A stretch of DNA of 64,000 nt from Methanothermococcus thermolithotrophicus DSM 2095 (GTDB lineage Archaea; AGJL01; Methanococci; Methanococcales; Methanococcaceae). The position numbers were made by a program, and so were the translations under genes. Shown in pieces: positions 8,578 to 17,586 of this stretch. Position 1 is the first letter of the stretch. Every line of letters begins with the position of its first letter. The DNA is taken from NCBI RefSeq assembly GCF_946463545.1, contig NZ_OX296583.1:1642497-1706496 (forward strand). The letters are read 5' to 3'. The notes beneath the pieces are model-generated. The model had not been told where the DNA came from and searched no databases. It was given only the letters and a program-made list of their open reading frames with translations.

Positions 8578-9988
8578 GTTTTCTCCTTCTTAGTTTTTTA
8601 AGAATGTTATCTATTTTGTCATTACATGTTAAATCAACAACAGTAATGCCTTTATTTCTTAAGTTTTTAATGACTTTTTTCCTACTTAGGTAGTGATCAT
8701 AAAGTAGTTTTAAAATTTCTTCGTCTATCTCATGTTCTTTAATGTTTAGAGATGGGGAGTAAACAGCATACACTATTATCTTAAATCCCTTTCTAGTTAA
8801 CATATTTACACTTTTTAAAAAGGGAGATATATTTGTATCCAAATCTGTGAATATCATTACAGTCCCGGCGTTCATCTTGATAAGTCGTTTTGCACATTCA
8901 AAAATTCCAAAACATCCTTTTTTACTTTTAGATAAATATGAATGGAGTATAAAATCCTTGTTTTTATTGTCCTTGTATAGTGTTATAGGCGAAGGATAAT
9001 ACTTATCCAATAAAATAGGTTTGAGATTCAATAATTCCTTTTCCATTATATTTTTTAGCTTGTTTTTTTCCAAATATATTGACTTCAATATCCTGTAATC
9101 GTCGTGTATAAAAAGATGTTGATCGTTTTCGCTATCCGAGCTCTTTAAAAAACTCATCAAAATATCAGTTACATAGTTGATTTTATTTTTATTTTCATCA
9201 ACACTTTTTCTCATACTATATCCTGCGTCTAAAATATAGTAAATAGGACTATCCCCTCTGTAAGTCATCTTTCTTACAATTAACTCGTTGATACATATGG
9301 ATTTTTTCCAGTCTATTCTCTTAACATCCTCTCCAAATTCGTATTTCTTTAATTCGTCAATTTCAGGCTCTGTAATAAATTTAATTGTTGAATTTAACAT
9401 TGCCTCTTTTTCAATACTATGTTTTAATCCTTCAACTGATGGCATCACTTGAAATACAAATGATTTAGAATAATAGTGGGAGTTTAATTCCATTTTATCA
9501 AATATATTTCCTTCCAACAGGATATTTAACTCTCCTTTCCTGTGGGGTGTTACTTCAACAAAATACTCCATATATTCCATGTTTTCGTCAAGTTTTTCAT
9601 TTATCACCTTGATTGTTCCATTATTCGATTTAAATAACATGTATGGGATTATATTTTTTGAATATAGTTTAAAAAGAATAATTGAAGGATGATGTTCTTT
9701 TAATTTTATATTATTTGAAACCAAATCCCCTGAGAAAGGTCTTGATTTTTGGGATCCAACACTTTTAAAAAGGGTTGGGTCGTTAGGATTTTGCTCGATT
9801 AGGGAATATTTAACAGGAGAGGCTTTAAAAATCATGAGGTTTTTATGAAACATTTTTTCTGTAAAATAGGAGTATATAAATATAAATGCTCCCAGTAGGG
9901 TGGGGTATAGATTACTTAAAATATATCCATTGGCATAAAAAATTAATGCAGTTACCAAAAGTATTTTATTGTACAATGTTTTATCCAT
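8570..9988 (-). CDS. DUF58 domain protein
   Basis: A 472-residue protein with two N-terminal membrane helices, a beta-rich middle, and a C-terminal DUF58 / von Willebrand A-like domain starting near residue 215. The family signature EDVKRIDWKKS is followed by SPIYYILDAGYSM, a degenerate metal-site motif (usually DxSxS, here DAGYS). DUF58 proteins pair with MoxR-type AAA+ ATPases, and the MoxR gene lies directly upstream on the same strand. The pair is thought to assemble or mature a membrane or extracellular complex; which one here is not known. The gene is intact. Confidence 0.85.
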   Translation of the reverse strand: MDKTLYNKILLVTALIFYANGYILSNLYPTLLGAFIFIYSYFTEKMFHKNLMIFKASPVKYSLIEQNPNDPTLFKSVGSQKSRPFSGDLVSNNIKLKEHHPSIILFKLYSKNIIPYMLFKSNNGTIKVINEKLDENMEYMEYFVEVTPHRKGELNILLEGNIFDKMELNSHYYSKSFVFQVMPSVEGLKHSIEKEAMLNSTIKFITEPEIDELKKYEFGEDVKRIDWKKSICINELIVRKMTYRGDSPIYYILDAGYSMRKSVDENKNKINYVTDILMSFLKSSDSENDQHLFIHDDYRILKSIYLEKNKLKNIMEKELLNLKPILLDKYYPSPITLYKDNKNKDFILHSYLSKSKKGCFGIFECAKRLIKMNAGTVMIFTDLDTNISPFLKSVNMLTRKGFKIIVYAVYSPSLNIKEHEIDEEILKLLYDHYLSRKKVIKNLRNKGITVVDLTCNDKIDNILKKLRRRKHV

Positions 9989-10088
9989 TAAATCCCCTTG
10001 ATACCCTTATCTTGTTTATGGTATATATTGTTGGTTATTATGGTGCTTCCACAACCATATACTCGGTTTAAGCATAATTATCTATTAA

Positions 10089-11012
10089 TTATCTAAAATC
10101 ACCTTTTGGTACTTCTACATTGTTTACAATATCTTTTAATATTTCTTCTGTTGAACTCTCTTCCTCATAATCAACTACCAACCTATGAGAAAGAACTTTT
10201 AAAACATTGTTTTTTACATCATCTGGAATTACATATGTTCTACCATCCAAATAGGCATGAGCTCTTGCTACTTTTAATAAATGAACACCTGCCCTTGTAC
10301 TTGCCCCTAATGTTATTCTATCATCTTTTCTTGTTGCAACAACTATGTCCCTTATGTAGGTCAATATTGGTAAAGAAACATGAATTTTTTTCACTTCATC
10401 ACAAATACTATTCAATATTTCTTTGTTTACAATCGGTTTAACTTCTTCTTCGATTTCCATGGTTTTTAATTTTAGTACATTCAATTCATCCTCTTCATCC
10501 AAATAATCCAAGGATAATTTCATCATAAACCTATCCAATTGAGCAACTGGCAGTGAATAGGTACCTTCAAACTCTACAGGGTTTTGAGTGGCAATAACGA
10601 TAAAAGGTTTTGGTAAATTGTATGTTTTTTTACCGACCGTGATACTGTTCTCTTCCATACTTTCTAACAATGCAGATTGGGTTTTTGGAGACATTCTGTT
10701 TATTTCATCCACTAAAACAAGGTTAGCAAATAATGGACCTTCCATAAATTCGAATGTTCCAGATTGTAACTTATAAATATCCCCTCCGGTAAGATCTGAA
10801 GGAATTAAGTCAGGTGTCCCCTGTATTCTAGAAAACTTTAAATTTATACATTTTGCAAATGATTTTGCCATTGTGGTTTTTGCCAAACCTGGGAGCCCTT
10901 CAATTAATATATGCTCATTTGATATCAAACACATGAATAGATCGCGAATAACCCCATCCATTCCTACGATATTTTTTTTTAGTTCGTTTCTAATATTTTG
11001 GAACACATTCAT
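10089..11012 (-). CDS. MoxR family AAA+ ATPase
   Basis: A 307-residue MoxR-type ATPase and chaperone, full length. Walker A is GLPGLAKT (residues about 39-46), Walker B LVLVDEINRM, sensor 1 IATQNP, with the family segment RIQGTPDLIPSDLTGG and the Arg-rich sensor 2 region GASTRAGVHLLK. It is one of four consecutive minus-strand genes: DUF4350 protein, MoxR, DUF58 protein, membrane protein. In related archaea a DUF4129 membrane protein usually joins this set; here the tail of such a protein is found instead at 24.4 kb. Function as an ATP-driven assembly factor is inferred from the family. Confidence 0.92.
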   Translation of the reverse strand: MNVFQNIRNELKKNIVGMDGVIRDLFMCLISNEHILIEGLPGLAKTTMAKSFAKCINLKFSRIQGTPDLIPSDLTGGDIYKLQSGTFEFMEGPLFANLVLVDEINRMSPKTQSALLESMEENSITVGKKTYNLPKPFIVIATQNPVEFEGTYSLPVAQLDRFMMKLSLDYLDEEDELNVLKLKTMEIEEEVKPIVNKEILNSICDEVKKIHVSLPILTYIRDIVVATRKDDRITLGASTRAGVHLLKVARAHAYLDGRTYVIPDDVKNNVLKVLSHRLVVDYEEESSTEEILKDIVNNVEVPKGDFR

Positions 11013-11084
11013 AATTTCACTTTAAAAATCTTGTTGTTTTTTTTAACTATTTAGTTAATTCAATTTATAATACACTATTCTATT

Positions 11085-12071
11085 TTACTTTATTTTATCT
11101 AATATCTTATAAACTATATCCTTGCTCATATTATATTTTTCTGCCATTTTAAAAATTTCACTTTTTTTGTTAGATTTCATACTTGAGCTCTTCTCCTGTA
11201 TTTTAGATATGACCTTACGAAGGATCGAACTAGATAGGATTTTATTAAAGATATTGCCAATATTTTCTGTTATGGTACTAATTAACAATATGAATATCGA
11301 TAGATACATAATAGAAGTTGGAAGGATGTTATTTTTCACAGTTATTGTTACTATATTTTGAGGATTTACATCAGAATGATGAAACTCATCGATATATATT
11401 ATCTTATTTGTGTAGTTAAAGTACGATTTTAAAAACTCATTATTGTATGTAAATAAAGTATTTGTAAATAGATCAGGATCTGAAATTAAAATTATTTTTC
11501 CATTCCCGTATTTTTTCTCTATTATTATAGGATAAGATCTCTCACTTAATGGAATTGGGTACTTATTTACGTTACTTGAGGAACTTGAAGAGAGTATGGT
11601 CTTCCCATCCCCATCTATTGATGTTGGGTTATTTAACACTACATAACTATCAAATATATTACTATTCCCTATTGCAATAGGTCCGGCTAAATCGTAAAGT
11701 GGTTTTTTCAAGAATCTATTTGATACATTCATCGATTTCAAAAGGGAGTTTCCCTTGTTAAAGTCATCTGCGACAACAAGAATATTTCCGGCATATACGT
11801 AATTTCTTAAAAGGTGCCCTTCATCCTCAGAGAACTCCACATCTGGGCCTATTATAAACAAAATTGAATTATCCCTTAAATTAGAATATGGATATATTAA
11901 CGGTTTTATAGTATTGCTATTGTGCATTAATTTTAAAAAGTTAGAACACCCATTTTCTTGGGTGTTAAATATACTGTAAGTTTGGGTAGTTTTAATGGTA
12001 GGAATTAATAACGGCATAGTAACAAAACCAACCAATATCACCATTAAAATTATATAGTGTTCTATTTTCAT
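11085..12071 (-). CDS. DUF4350 domain membrane protein
   Basis: A 328-residue protein with one N-terminal membrane helix (residues about 5-24), a DUF4350 domain resembling the GATase-like fold (NSILFIIGPDVEFSEDEGHLLRNYV; IYIDEFHHSD is characteristic), a second helix near residues 247-270, and a cytoplasmic tail whose last 25 residues (IFKMAEKYNMSKDIVYKILDK) look like a helix-turn-helix. It is the first gene of the MoxR cluster and sits divergently from nifH. The 283-bp gap between the two holds the nif promoter and operators. No catalytic residue is evident and its role is unknown. Confidence 0.75.
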   Translation of the reverse strand: MKIEHYIILMVILVGFVTMPLLIPTIKTTQTYSIFNTQENGCSNFLKLMHNSNTIKPLIYPYSNLRDNSILFIIGPDVEFSEDEGHLLRNYVYAGNILVVADDFNKGNSLLKSMNVSNRFLKKPLYDLAGPIAIGNSNIFDSYVVLNNPTSIDGDGKTILSSSSSSNVNKYPIPLSERSYPIIIEKKYGNGKIILISDPDLFTNTLFTYNNEFLKSYFNYTNKIIYIDEFHHSDVNPQNIVTITVKNNILPTSIMYLSIFILLISTITENIGNIFNKILSSSILRKVISKIQEKSSSMKSNKKSEIFKMAEKYNMSKDIVYKILDKIK

Positions 12072-12232
12072 ATACGCACCCTAAAGTTTACTTCTAAAAT
12101 TTTTAAATGAAGTTTATAAAATAGTTTTTTATTGTTACACTTCTGGTATTTGCACTATTTATGGTTTGATATAGTTAAACTTAATTTTTTTATGGAAGTT
12201 AGTTTAATTTATTAATTTAAATTTTTAAAATA

Positions 12233-12249
12233 AAAAAGTTTATATATTA
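12233..12249 (+). promoter_or_regulatory. nifH promoter (BRE/TATA)
   Basis: A-rich BRE followed by GTTTATATATT. The same arrangement, GAAAAGTTTATATAA, precedes the molybdate operon at 20866. Transcription should begin about 25 bp downstream, just before the first operator. Confidence 0.65.
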
Positions 12250-12275
12250 TAAATACATATGTCTGCTTGTTGACA

Positions 12276-12289
12276 GGAAATATATTTCC
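12276..12289. promoter_or_regulatory. NrpR operator 1 of nifH
   Basis: GGAAATATATTTCC is a perfect palindrome that fits the methanococcal NrpR consensus GGAA-N6-TTCC. It lies just downstream of the expected transcription start, so binding would block transcription when nitrogen is plentiful. Confidence 0.85.
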
Positions 12290-12308
12290 GTGTAATTAGC
12301 ATAATATG

Positions 12309-12322
12309 GGAAATATATTTCC
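12309..12322. promoter_or_regulatory. NrpR operator 2 of nifH
   Basis: A second identical GGAAATATATTTCC, 33 bp from the first (start to start), about three helical turns. The paired sites fit cooperative binding by an NrpR dimer or tetramer, as known for M. maripaludis nif. Confidence 0.85.
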
Positions 12323-12333
12323 GAACTAAATAA

Positions 12334-13209
<876 letters not shown>

Positions 13210-13227
13210 TTTGTAAAAATGAAAATT

Positions 13228-13256
13228 AAATTAATTAATGACTCCGCTATTAATTT
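13228..13256 (+). terminator. hairpin between nifH and nifI1
   Basis: AAATTAAT (13228-13235) can pair with ATTAATTT (13249-13256), followed by TTAATA. It could act as a partial terminator or 3'-end stabiliser giving more nifH than downstream message; this is inferred. Confidence 0.45.
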
Positions 13257-13279
13257 TTAATAACTGATATGGTGACATA

Positions 13280-13597
13280 ATGAAGATGATAAAGGCAATT
13301 GTTAGGCCAGATAAAGTTGATGATATTGTAGATTCCTTAGAAAACGCTGGTTATCCAGCATTTACAAAAATAAACAGTGTGGGAAGAGGTAAGCAAGGAG
13401 GATTGAAGGTTGGTGAAATATTCTACGATGAATTGCCAAAAACCATATTATTAATTGCTGTAAATGACGACGAAGTAGATGAAGTTGTGGGATTGATAAA
13501 ATCTTCAGCCAGTACTGGAAACTTTGGAGATGGTAAAATCTTCATCCAACCTATTACTGAGGCATATACAATTAGAACCGGAGAAACAGGAATTTAA
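13280..13597 (+). CDS. nifI1: nitrogenase regulatory PII-like protein NifI1
   Basis: PII-family subunit that, with NifI2, binds the MoFe protein and shuts off nitrogenase after ammonium addition; 2-oxoglutarate and ATP relieve it. The 105 residues start MKMIKAIVRPDKVDDIV and end in the PII C-terminal signature TGNFGDGKIFI plus IRTGETG. The T-loop region (GRGKQGGLKVGEIFYDELPK) is shorter than in GlnB/GlnK and lacks the uridylylated Tyr context. Location between nifH and nifD is diagnostic of archaeal and some anaerobic bacterial nif operons. Confidence 0.95.
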   Translation: MKMIKAIVRPDKVDDIVDSLENAGYPAFTKINSVGRGKQGGLKVGEIFYDELPKTILLIAVNDDEVDEVVGLIKSSASTGNFGDGKIFIQPITEAYTIRTGETGI

Positions 13598-13611
13598 TAG
13601 TTGGTGAAGTT

Positions 13612-13998
13612 ATGAAGGAGGTTATAGCAATAATAAGGCCCAATACAGTTTCAAAAACTGTAAAAGCACTTGATGTAGTTGGTTTTCCAGCAGTAACAAT
13701 GGCCGAGTGCTTTGGAAGGGGAAAACAAAAAGGATATTTTTCAGCAAATCTACCTGAGATTGTTGATATCCAAAAGATCATAGAAGAAGGAGAAAAGGAA
13801 GGAAGATTTATCAAATACATTCCAAAGAGGCTGATATCCATAGTGGTGGACGATGCTGATGTTCCTTTGGTTGTTGGAATAATCTCAAAAGTAAACAGAA
13901 CAGGAAGTTTTGGAGATGGACGTATATTTGTTTTACCAGTGGAAGAGGCCATTAGAGTAAGGACCGGAGAAACTGGAGAAATAGCCATAGGAAACTAA
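13612..13998 (+). CDS. nifI2: nitrogenase regulatory PII-like protein NifI2
   Basis: Second subunit of the NifI1-NifI2 switch. The 128 residues open with MKEVIAIIRPNTVSKTV and end with the PII signature RTGSFGDGRIFVLPVEEAIRVRTGE. The T-loop segment (CFGRGKQKGYFSANLPEIVDIQKI, about residues 40-70) is longer than in NifI1, as expected for NifI2. The gene starts 14 bases after nifI1. The sensor of 2-oxoglutarate lies within this pair, so post-translational shut-off of nitrogenase by ammonium is predicted. Confidence 0.95.
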   Translation: MKEVIAIIRPNTVSKTVKALDVVGFPAVTMAECFGRGKQKGYFSANLPEIVDIQKIIEEGEKEGRFIKYIPKRLISIVVDDADVPLVVGIISKVNRTGSFGDGRIFVLPVEEAIRVRTGETGEIAIGN

Positions 13999-14034
13999 AT
14001 TAGTATAAAACGATCAGTGAATCAAAGAAACAGT

Positions 14035-14102
14035 GGGAAATCAAAAAAGTTATTTACGGGAGCGAAGCGGAGGTTATCCCTCCAAGAATTACTCGATTTC
14101 CC
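14035..14102 (+). promoter_or_regulatory. long stem-loop in the nifI2-nifD spacer
   Basis: The outer arms GGGAAATC (14035-14042) and GATTTCCC (14095-14102) are perfect complements and enclose a second hairpin, GGAGG-TTATC-CCTCC (14069-14083), with a GAGCGAAGCGG segment of palindromic-element type. It is a likely RNA structure in the nif transcript, perhaps a processing or attenuation site; function is inferred. Confidence 0.5.
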
Positions 14103-14187
14103 AATTTTCAGCCCATTTTAACATATTGGAAATCGAAGGTTCCCATATATCTTATGCTTCGCTAACGCTCAGAAAAGGTGAGAATAT

Positions 14188-15624
14188 ATGCCATACATAT
14201 TATTAGATTGTGATAAATTTATTCCAGAAAGAATGAAACACACGTATGTTTACGATCCTGAAGAAAATATTCTTCCAGCATGTAATACCAACACAGTTCC
14301 AGGAGACATGACTGAAAGAGGCTGTGCGTTTGCTGGATCAAGAGGTGTGGTTGGAGGGCCTATAAAAGATGCTATTCACATGGTTCACGGACCGATAGGA
14401 TGTGCCTACTACACCTGGGGAACAAGAAGGGCATTATCTGATAACGAATTCCACAGAAGATACTGCTTCTGTACTGATATGCAGGAATCAGATATCGTAT
14501 ACGGCGGTGAAAAAACACTGGAAAAAGCATGTCTTGAAGTCATGGAGGAATTCCCAGAAGCTAGCGGTACATTCATATATACAACATGTCCTACGGCATT
14601 AATCGGGGATAACGTAGATGCAATAGCAAGAAATATTGAAAAAGCTACAAAAAAACCTGCTATTGCTATTAACAGCCCTGGTTTCTGTGGTGTATCTCAG
14701 TCTAAGGGTCACCACGTTTTCAACATGACATTCTACAAATGGTTGAAATTAAAAAGAAAGGAATTCCCAGAAAAATGTATGCCTGAAGAGGAAAAAACCC
14801 CTTACGATGTAGCTCTGATCGGGGACTACAACATGGATTGGGATGTTGCAGTTATCAAGCCATTACTTGAAAAAATTGGATGCAGATATGTGACAACATT
14901 CACTGGAAATGCATCATTGGATGAGCTCTTCCAGTTAATGGATGTTAAATTAAACATAGTACACTGTCAAAGATCAGCTGAGTATATTGCCCAGATGATA
15001 AATGATGGATTTGATATACCATATACAAGAGCTACATTCTTTGGGCTGTCAGATATAGCTGAATCACTTTACGATGTTGCTAAAGCTCTGGATTTACCAA
15101 AAGAAAGAGTTGACCAGGTTATAAAAGAAGAAATGGAAGCCATACAACCTAAACTTGACTACTATAAGTCAAAATTGGAAGGAAAAACCTGTATGGTATA
15201 TGTCGGGGGACCAAGAACCTGGCACTGGATAAAAGCTATGAAAGATCTTGGGGTCGAATACGTTGCTGCATGCTGTACATTCTCCCACACAGATGATTAT
15301 GAAAAGATGAACAAGAACTTCAAAGAAGCTGGAATAAAAGACATATTAGTTATAGATGCACCAAATGAACCAGAACTTGAGGAAGCAGTAAAAACACTTG
15401 ATCCAGACTTTATGCTCGTAGGATTAAAAGAAAGATACTTATTCAGAAAATATGGAGTTCCAACAATTAATTCCCACTCTTACGAAGAAGGTCCATATGC
15501 AGGTTACAGAGGATTTGTGAACTTTGCAAGAGACGTTTACAAAGCGGTATGCCACCCAGTATGGAATGTGTTAAAAGAAGGTGAGGATAAATTCAAAAAC
15601 TTTAAAGGGGATTTAAATGAGTGA
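14188..15624 (+). CDS. nifD: nitrogenase MoFe protein alpha chain
   Basis: Alpha subunit of the alpha2-beta2 dinitrogenase; it holds FeMo-cofactor and half of each P-cluster. The 478 residues show the three P-cluster Cys in ERGCAFAG, GPIGCAYYTW and YTTCPTALIGDN, the cofactor Cys in IVHCQRSAEYI, and the cofactor His in NSHSYEEGPYAGYRGF. The length fits the archaeal form. A 190-bp spacer upstream contains a long hairpin, and the start ATG follows GGTGAGAATAT. The gene overlaps nifK by 8 bases, so alpha and beta chains should be translationally coupled. Confidence 0.97.
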   Translation: MPYILLDCDKFIPERMKHTYVYDPEENILPACNTNTVPGDMTERGCAFAGSRGVVGGPIKDAIHMVHGPIGCAYYTWGTRRALSDNEFHRRYCFCTDMQESDIVYGGEKTLEKACLEVMEEFPEASGTFIYTTCPTALIGDNVDAIARNIEKATKKPAIAINSPGFCGVSQSKGHHVFNMTFYKWLKLKRKEFPEKCMPEEEKTPYDVALIGDYNMDWDVAVIKPLLEKIGCRYVTTFTGNASLDELFQLMDVKLNIVHCQRSAEYIAQMINDGFDIPYTRATFFGLSDIAESLYDVAKALDLPKERVDQVIKEEMEAIQPKLDYYKSKLEGKTCMVYVGGPRTWHWIKAMKDLGVEYVAACCTFSHTDDYEKMNKNFKEAGIKDILVIDAPNEPELEEAVKTLDPDFMLVGLKERYLFRKYGVPTINSHSYEEGPYAGYRGFVNFARDVYKAVCHPVWNVLKEGEDKFKNFKGDLNE

Positions 15625-17023
15625 AGTCAACGCAGGCGAAATCTGTTACGTAAAAAAACAGAGAAAAGGAACAATTAATCCAAACAAAATATGCCAACCG
15701 ATAGGAGCAATGTGGGCAACAGTTGGTGTAAAAGGTACAATTCCATTTGTTCAAGGTTCCCAGGGGTGTACCACCTATGTTAGGTATGCATTCAACAGAC
15801 ACTTTAGGGAACCTGTATCTATAGCTACAGCATCTTTCCACGAACATGCTGCAGTATATGGTGGTATGAGCAACCTTGTTGATGGTTTGACTAACTTGGT
15901 AGCAAGGTATGATCCATATTCAATATCAGTAATTACAACGTGCTCCTCTGAAACCATTGGGGATGATATAGAATCATTCATAAGGGCGGCTAAAAAGAAT
16001 ATTGCCAAAAAATTAGGTGAGGAAAAGGCAGAACTACCAATCATTCCAATCCACTGTCCATCATACCAGGGGAGCCACGTCACAGGATATGACAATGCAG
16101 CAAAGGCTTTCATCAACTACCTTGCAAAAAAAGATGATGAGAAAGAACCCCATAAAATAAACATTATTCCAGGATTTGGTGTTAACCCTGGAGATATACT
16201 TGAGATAAAGAGAATGCTTGAAATGTTTGGATTAAAGGATCGTGAAGATTACTCAGTATTATTCGATATAAGTGAAACTCTCTACCAACCACTTAGAGAA
16301 CCGCTTGGTGAAATACCACACTTCCCAAGACTTGGAACTGAATTGGACGAATTCGTAGATTCTGCAAATGCAAAAGCTACCTTTGCCCTATGTAGAACTG
16401 CTGGAGGAGCTGGTGCAGAAATACTCAGAAGAAGATACAAAGTTGATGCATATTATGGATTGCCAATAGGCTTGAAGAACACCGATGACTTCGTAATAAA
16501 TGTTGCAAAGGTCACAGGGAAAAGTATTCCAGATAAGCTCCTTGATGAAAGAGGTAAACTTATAGATGCAATTGCTGATACCATACATTATACAATGGAT
16601 AAAAAAGTAGGTATATTCGGTGACCCGGACTTCGTAGTTGCAGTAGCAAGATTCTGCTGTGAAATTGGGATGAAACCGGTTGTTGTAAATACACAGACAC
16701 CTTCAAGAACATACCAAAAAGAAATGGAAGCTATTGCCAAAGAACACAATGTTGGCATTGAAGTGCAGTTCTCAGACCTTTGGGACTTTGAGAAGTCAGT
16801 TAAAGAGAAGGAAGTAGATTTACTCATAGGACACCCAAGAGGTGGAGTACCAATAGCCAAAGATATGGATATTGGACTTGTTAGAATGGGATTCCCAATA
16901 TACGATAGAGTTGGGCACTTTAGATGGCCTATGGTAGGATATATGGGAACTTTAAGATTCTTTGATGATATAGTAAACACAATACTTGATACGAAAGTCC
17001 CATGGGATCAAAAACAACAGTAA
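15617..17023 (+). CDS. nifK: nitrogenase MoFe protein beta chain
   Basis: Beta subunit of dinitrogenase. The 468 residues show the P-cluster Cys in QGSQGCTTYVRY and TTCSSETIGDD, plus NPNKICQPIGAMWATVGVKG, which contains the first Cys. The fold-defining regions HCPSYQGSHVTGYDNA and the C-terminal RMGFPIYDRVGHFRWPMVGYMG are intact. The N-terminus is short, lacking the roughly 50-residue extension of class I bacterial NifK, which is typical of the archaeal group. It overlaps nifD by 8 bases; the next gene follows after 21 bases. Confidence 0.97.
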   Translation: MSEVNAGEICYVKKQRKGTINPNKICQPIGAMWATVGVKGTIPFVQGSQGCTTYVRYAFNRHFREPVSIATASFHEHAAVYGGMSNLVDGLTNLVARYDPYSISVITTCSSETIGDDIESFIRAAKKNIAKKLGEEKAELPIIPIHCPSYQGSHVTGYDNAAKAFINYLAKKDDEKEPHKINIIPGFGVNPGDILEIKRMLEMFGLKDREDYSVLFDISETLYQPLREPLGEIPHFPRLGTELDEFVDSANAKATFALCRTAGGAGAEILRRRYKVDAYYGLPIGLKNTDDFVINVAKVTGKSIPDKLLDERGKLIDAIADTIHYTMDKKVGIFGDPDFVVAVARFCCEIGMKPVVVNTQTPSRTYQKEMEAIAKEHNVGIEVQFSDLWDFEKSVKEKEVDLLIGHPRGGVPIAKDMDIGLVRMGFPIYDRVGHFRWPMVGYMGTLRFFDDIVNTILDTKVPWDQKQQ

Positions 17024-17044
17024 TTAGTAAAAAAGGATGATATC

Positions 17045-17368
17045 ATGTCTGATATGAAGATTAGATTGGCGAAGTTCTATGACAAGATGGGGAGAGCAGT
17101 AAATGATGGCGATGAATTTGTGTATGCCACATTTCAGATAGGAAAAGAAGATAAACCAGTTGAAGGGGATGTACTCGTACAGGTAACCAACCTTAAAGGA
17201 ATTCCCATAATTGTAGCAAAATACATCATTGAGAAATACGGCTATGGTGGTTATGGAAAACCAAAAGATGTAGGTAGTCTTGATGATGTTAAAAAATTTG
17301 GAGTTCCAGAAGAAACCATAGAAGAAATAAGGAACATTTGTAAATCCAAAGGTATTGACTGGATCTAA
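17045..17368 (+). CDS. small protein of unknown function in the nif operon
   Basis: I do not recognise this 107-residue protein. It has no Cys, no signal peptide and no membrane segment, and looks like a compact alpha/beta domain: KIRLAKFYDKMGRAV, a beta-rich middle (FVYATFQIG, DVLVQVTNLKGIPIIVA), then YIIEKYGYGGYGKPKDV and a C-terminal helix. It begins 21 bases after nifK with a normal ribosome site, so it is made with the MoFe subunits. It is not NifX, which has a different cofactor-binding sequence; M. maripaludis, as I recall its operon, has nifE directly after nifK. Candidate MoFe-associated or protective subunit; this is inference from position only. Confidence 0.7.
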   Translation: MSDMKIRLAKFYDKMGRAVNDGDEFVYATFQIGKEDKPVEGDVLVQVTNLKGIPIIVAKYIIEKYGYGGYGKPKDVGSLDDVKKFGVPEETIEEIRNICKSKGIDWI

Positions 17369-17443
17369 TGCTTGGATATGCTACAATTACGATGTGCTGC
17401 AATAATTCATAACTGATTCATAACTGCCACTTTTTCCCTATTG

Positions 17444-17462
17444 GTGAAACCTCTGGTTTCAC
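17444..17462 (+). terminator. perfect hairpin upstream of nifE
   Basis: GTGAAACC-TCT-GGTTTCAC, an 8-bp stem with a 3-base loop, followed by ATTTTAAAT. It lies in the 218-bp gap before nifE. Probably an RNA processing or partial termination point separating the structural genes from nifEN. No NrpR-type site was seen in this gap. Confidence 0.5.
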
Positions 17463-17586
17463 ATTTTAAATATTAATATTATTGTGAGAATTTACCTGCG
17501 AGAAATGTTGGTTATTTGAGTATTATGTTTATCATGATTATTAATTAAAGATTATTTAAAAGGTTATTAATAAATCGTGTGATACT

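Noticed and set aside
14188-15624. nifD as a vanadium or iron-only nitrogenase
   Set aside because: It lies beside nifK, nifE and nifN with no delta-subunit (anfG/vnfG) gene, and motifs fit the MoFe type.
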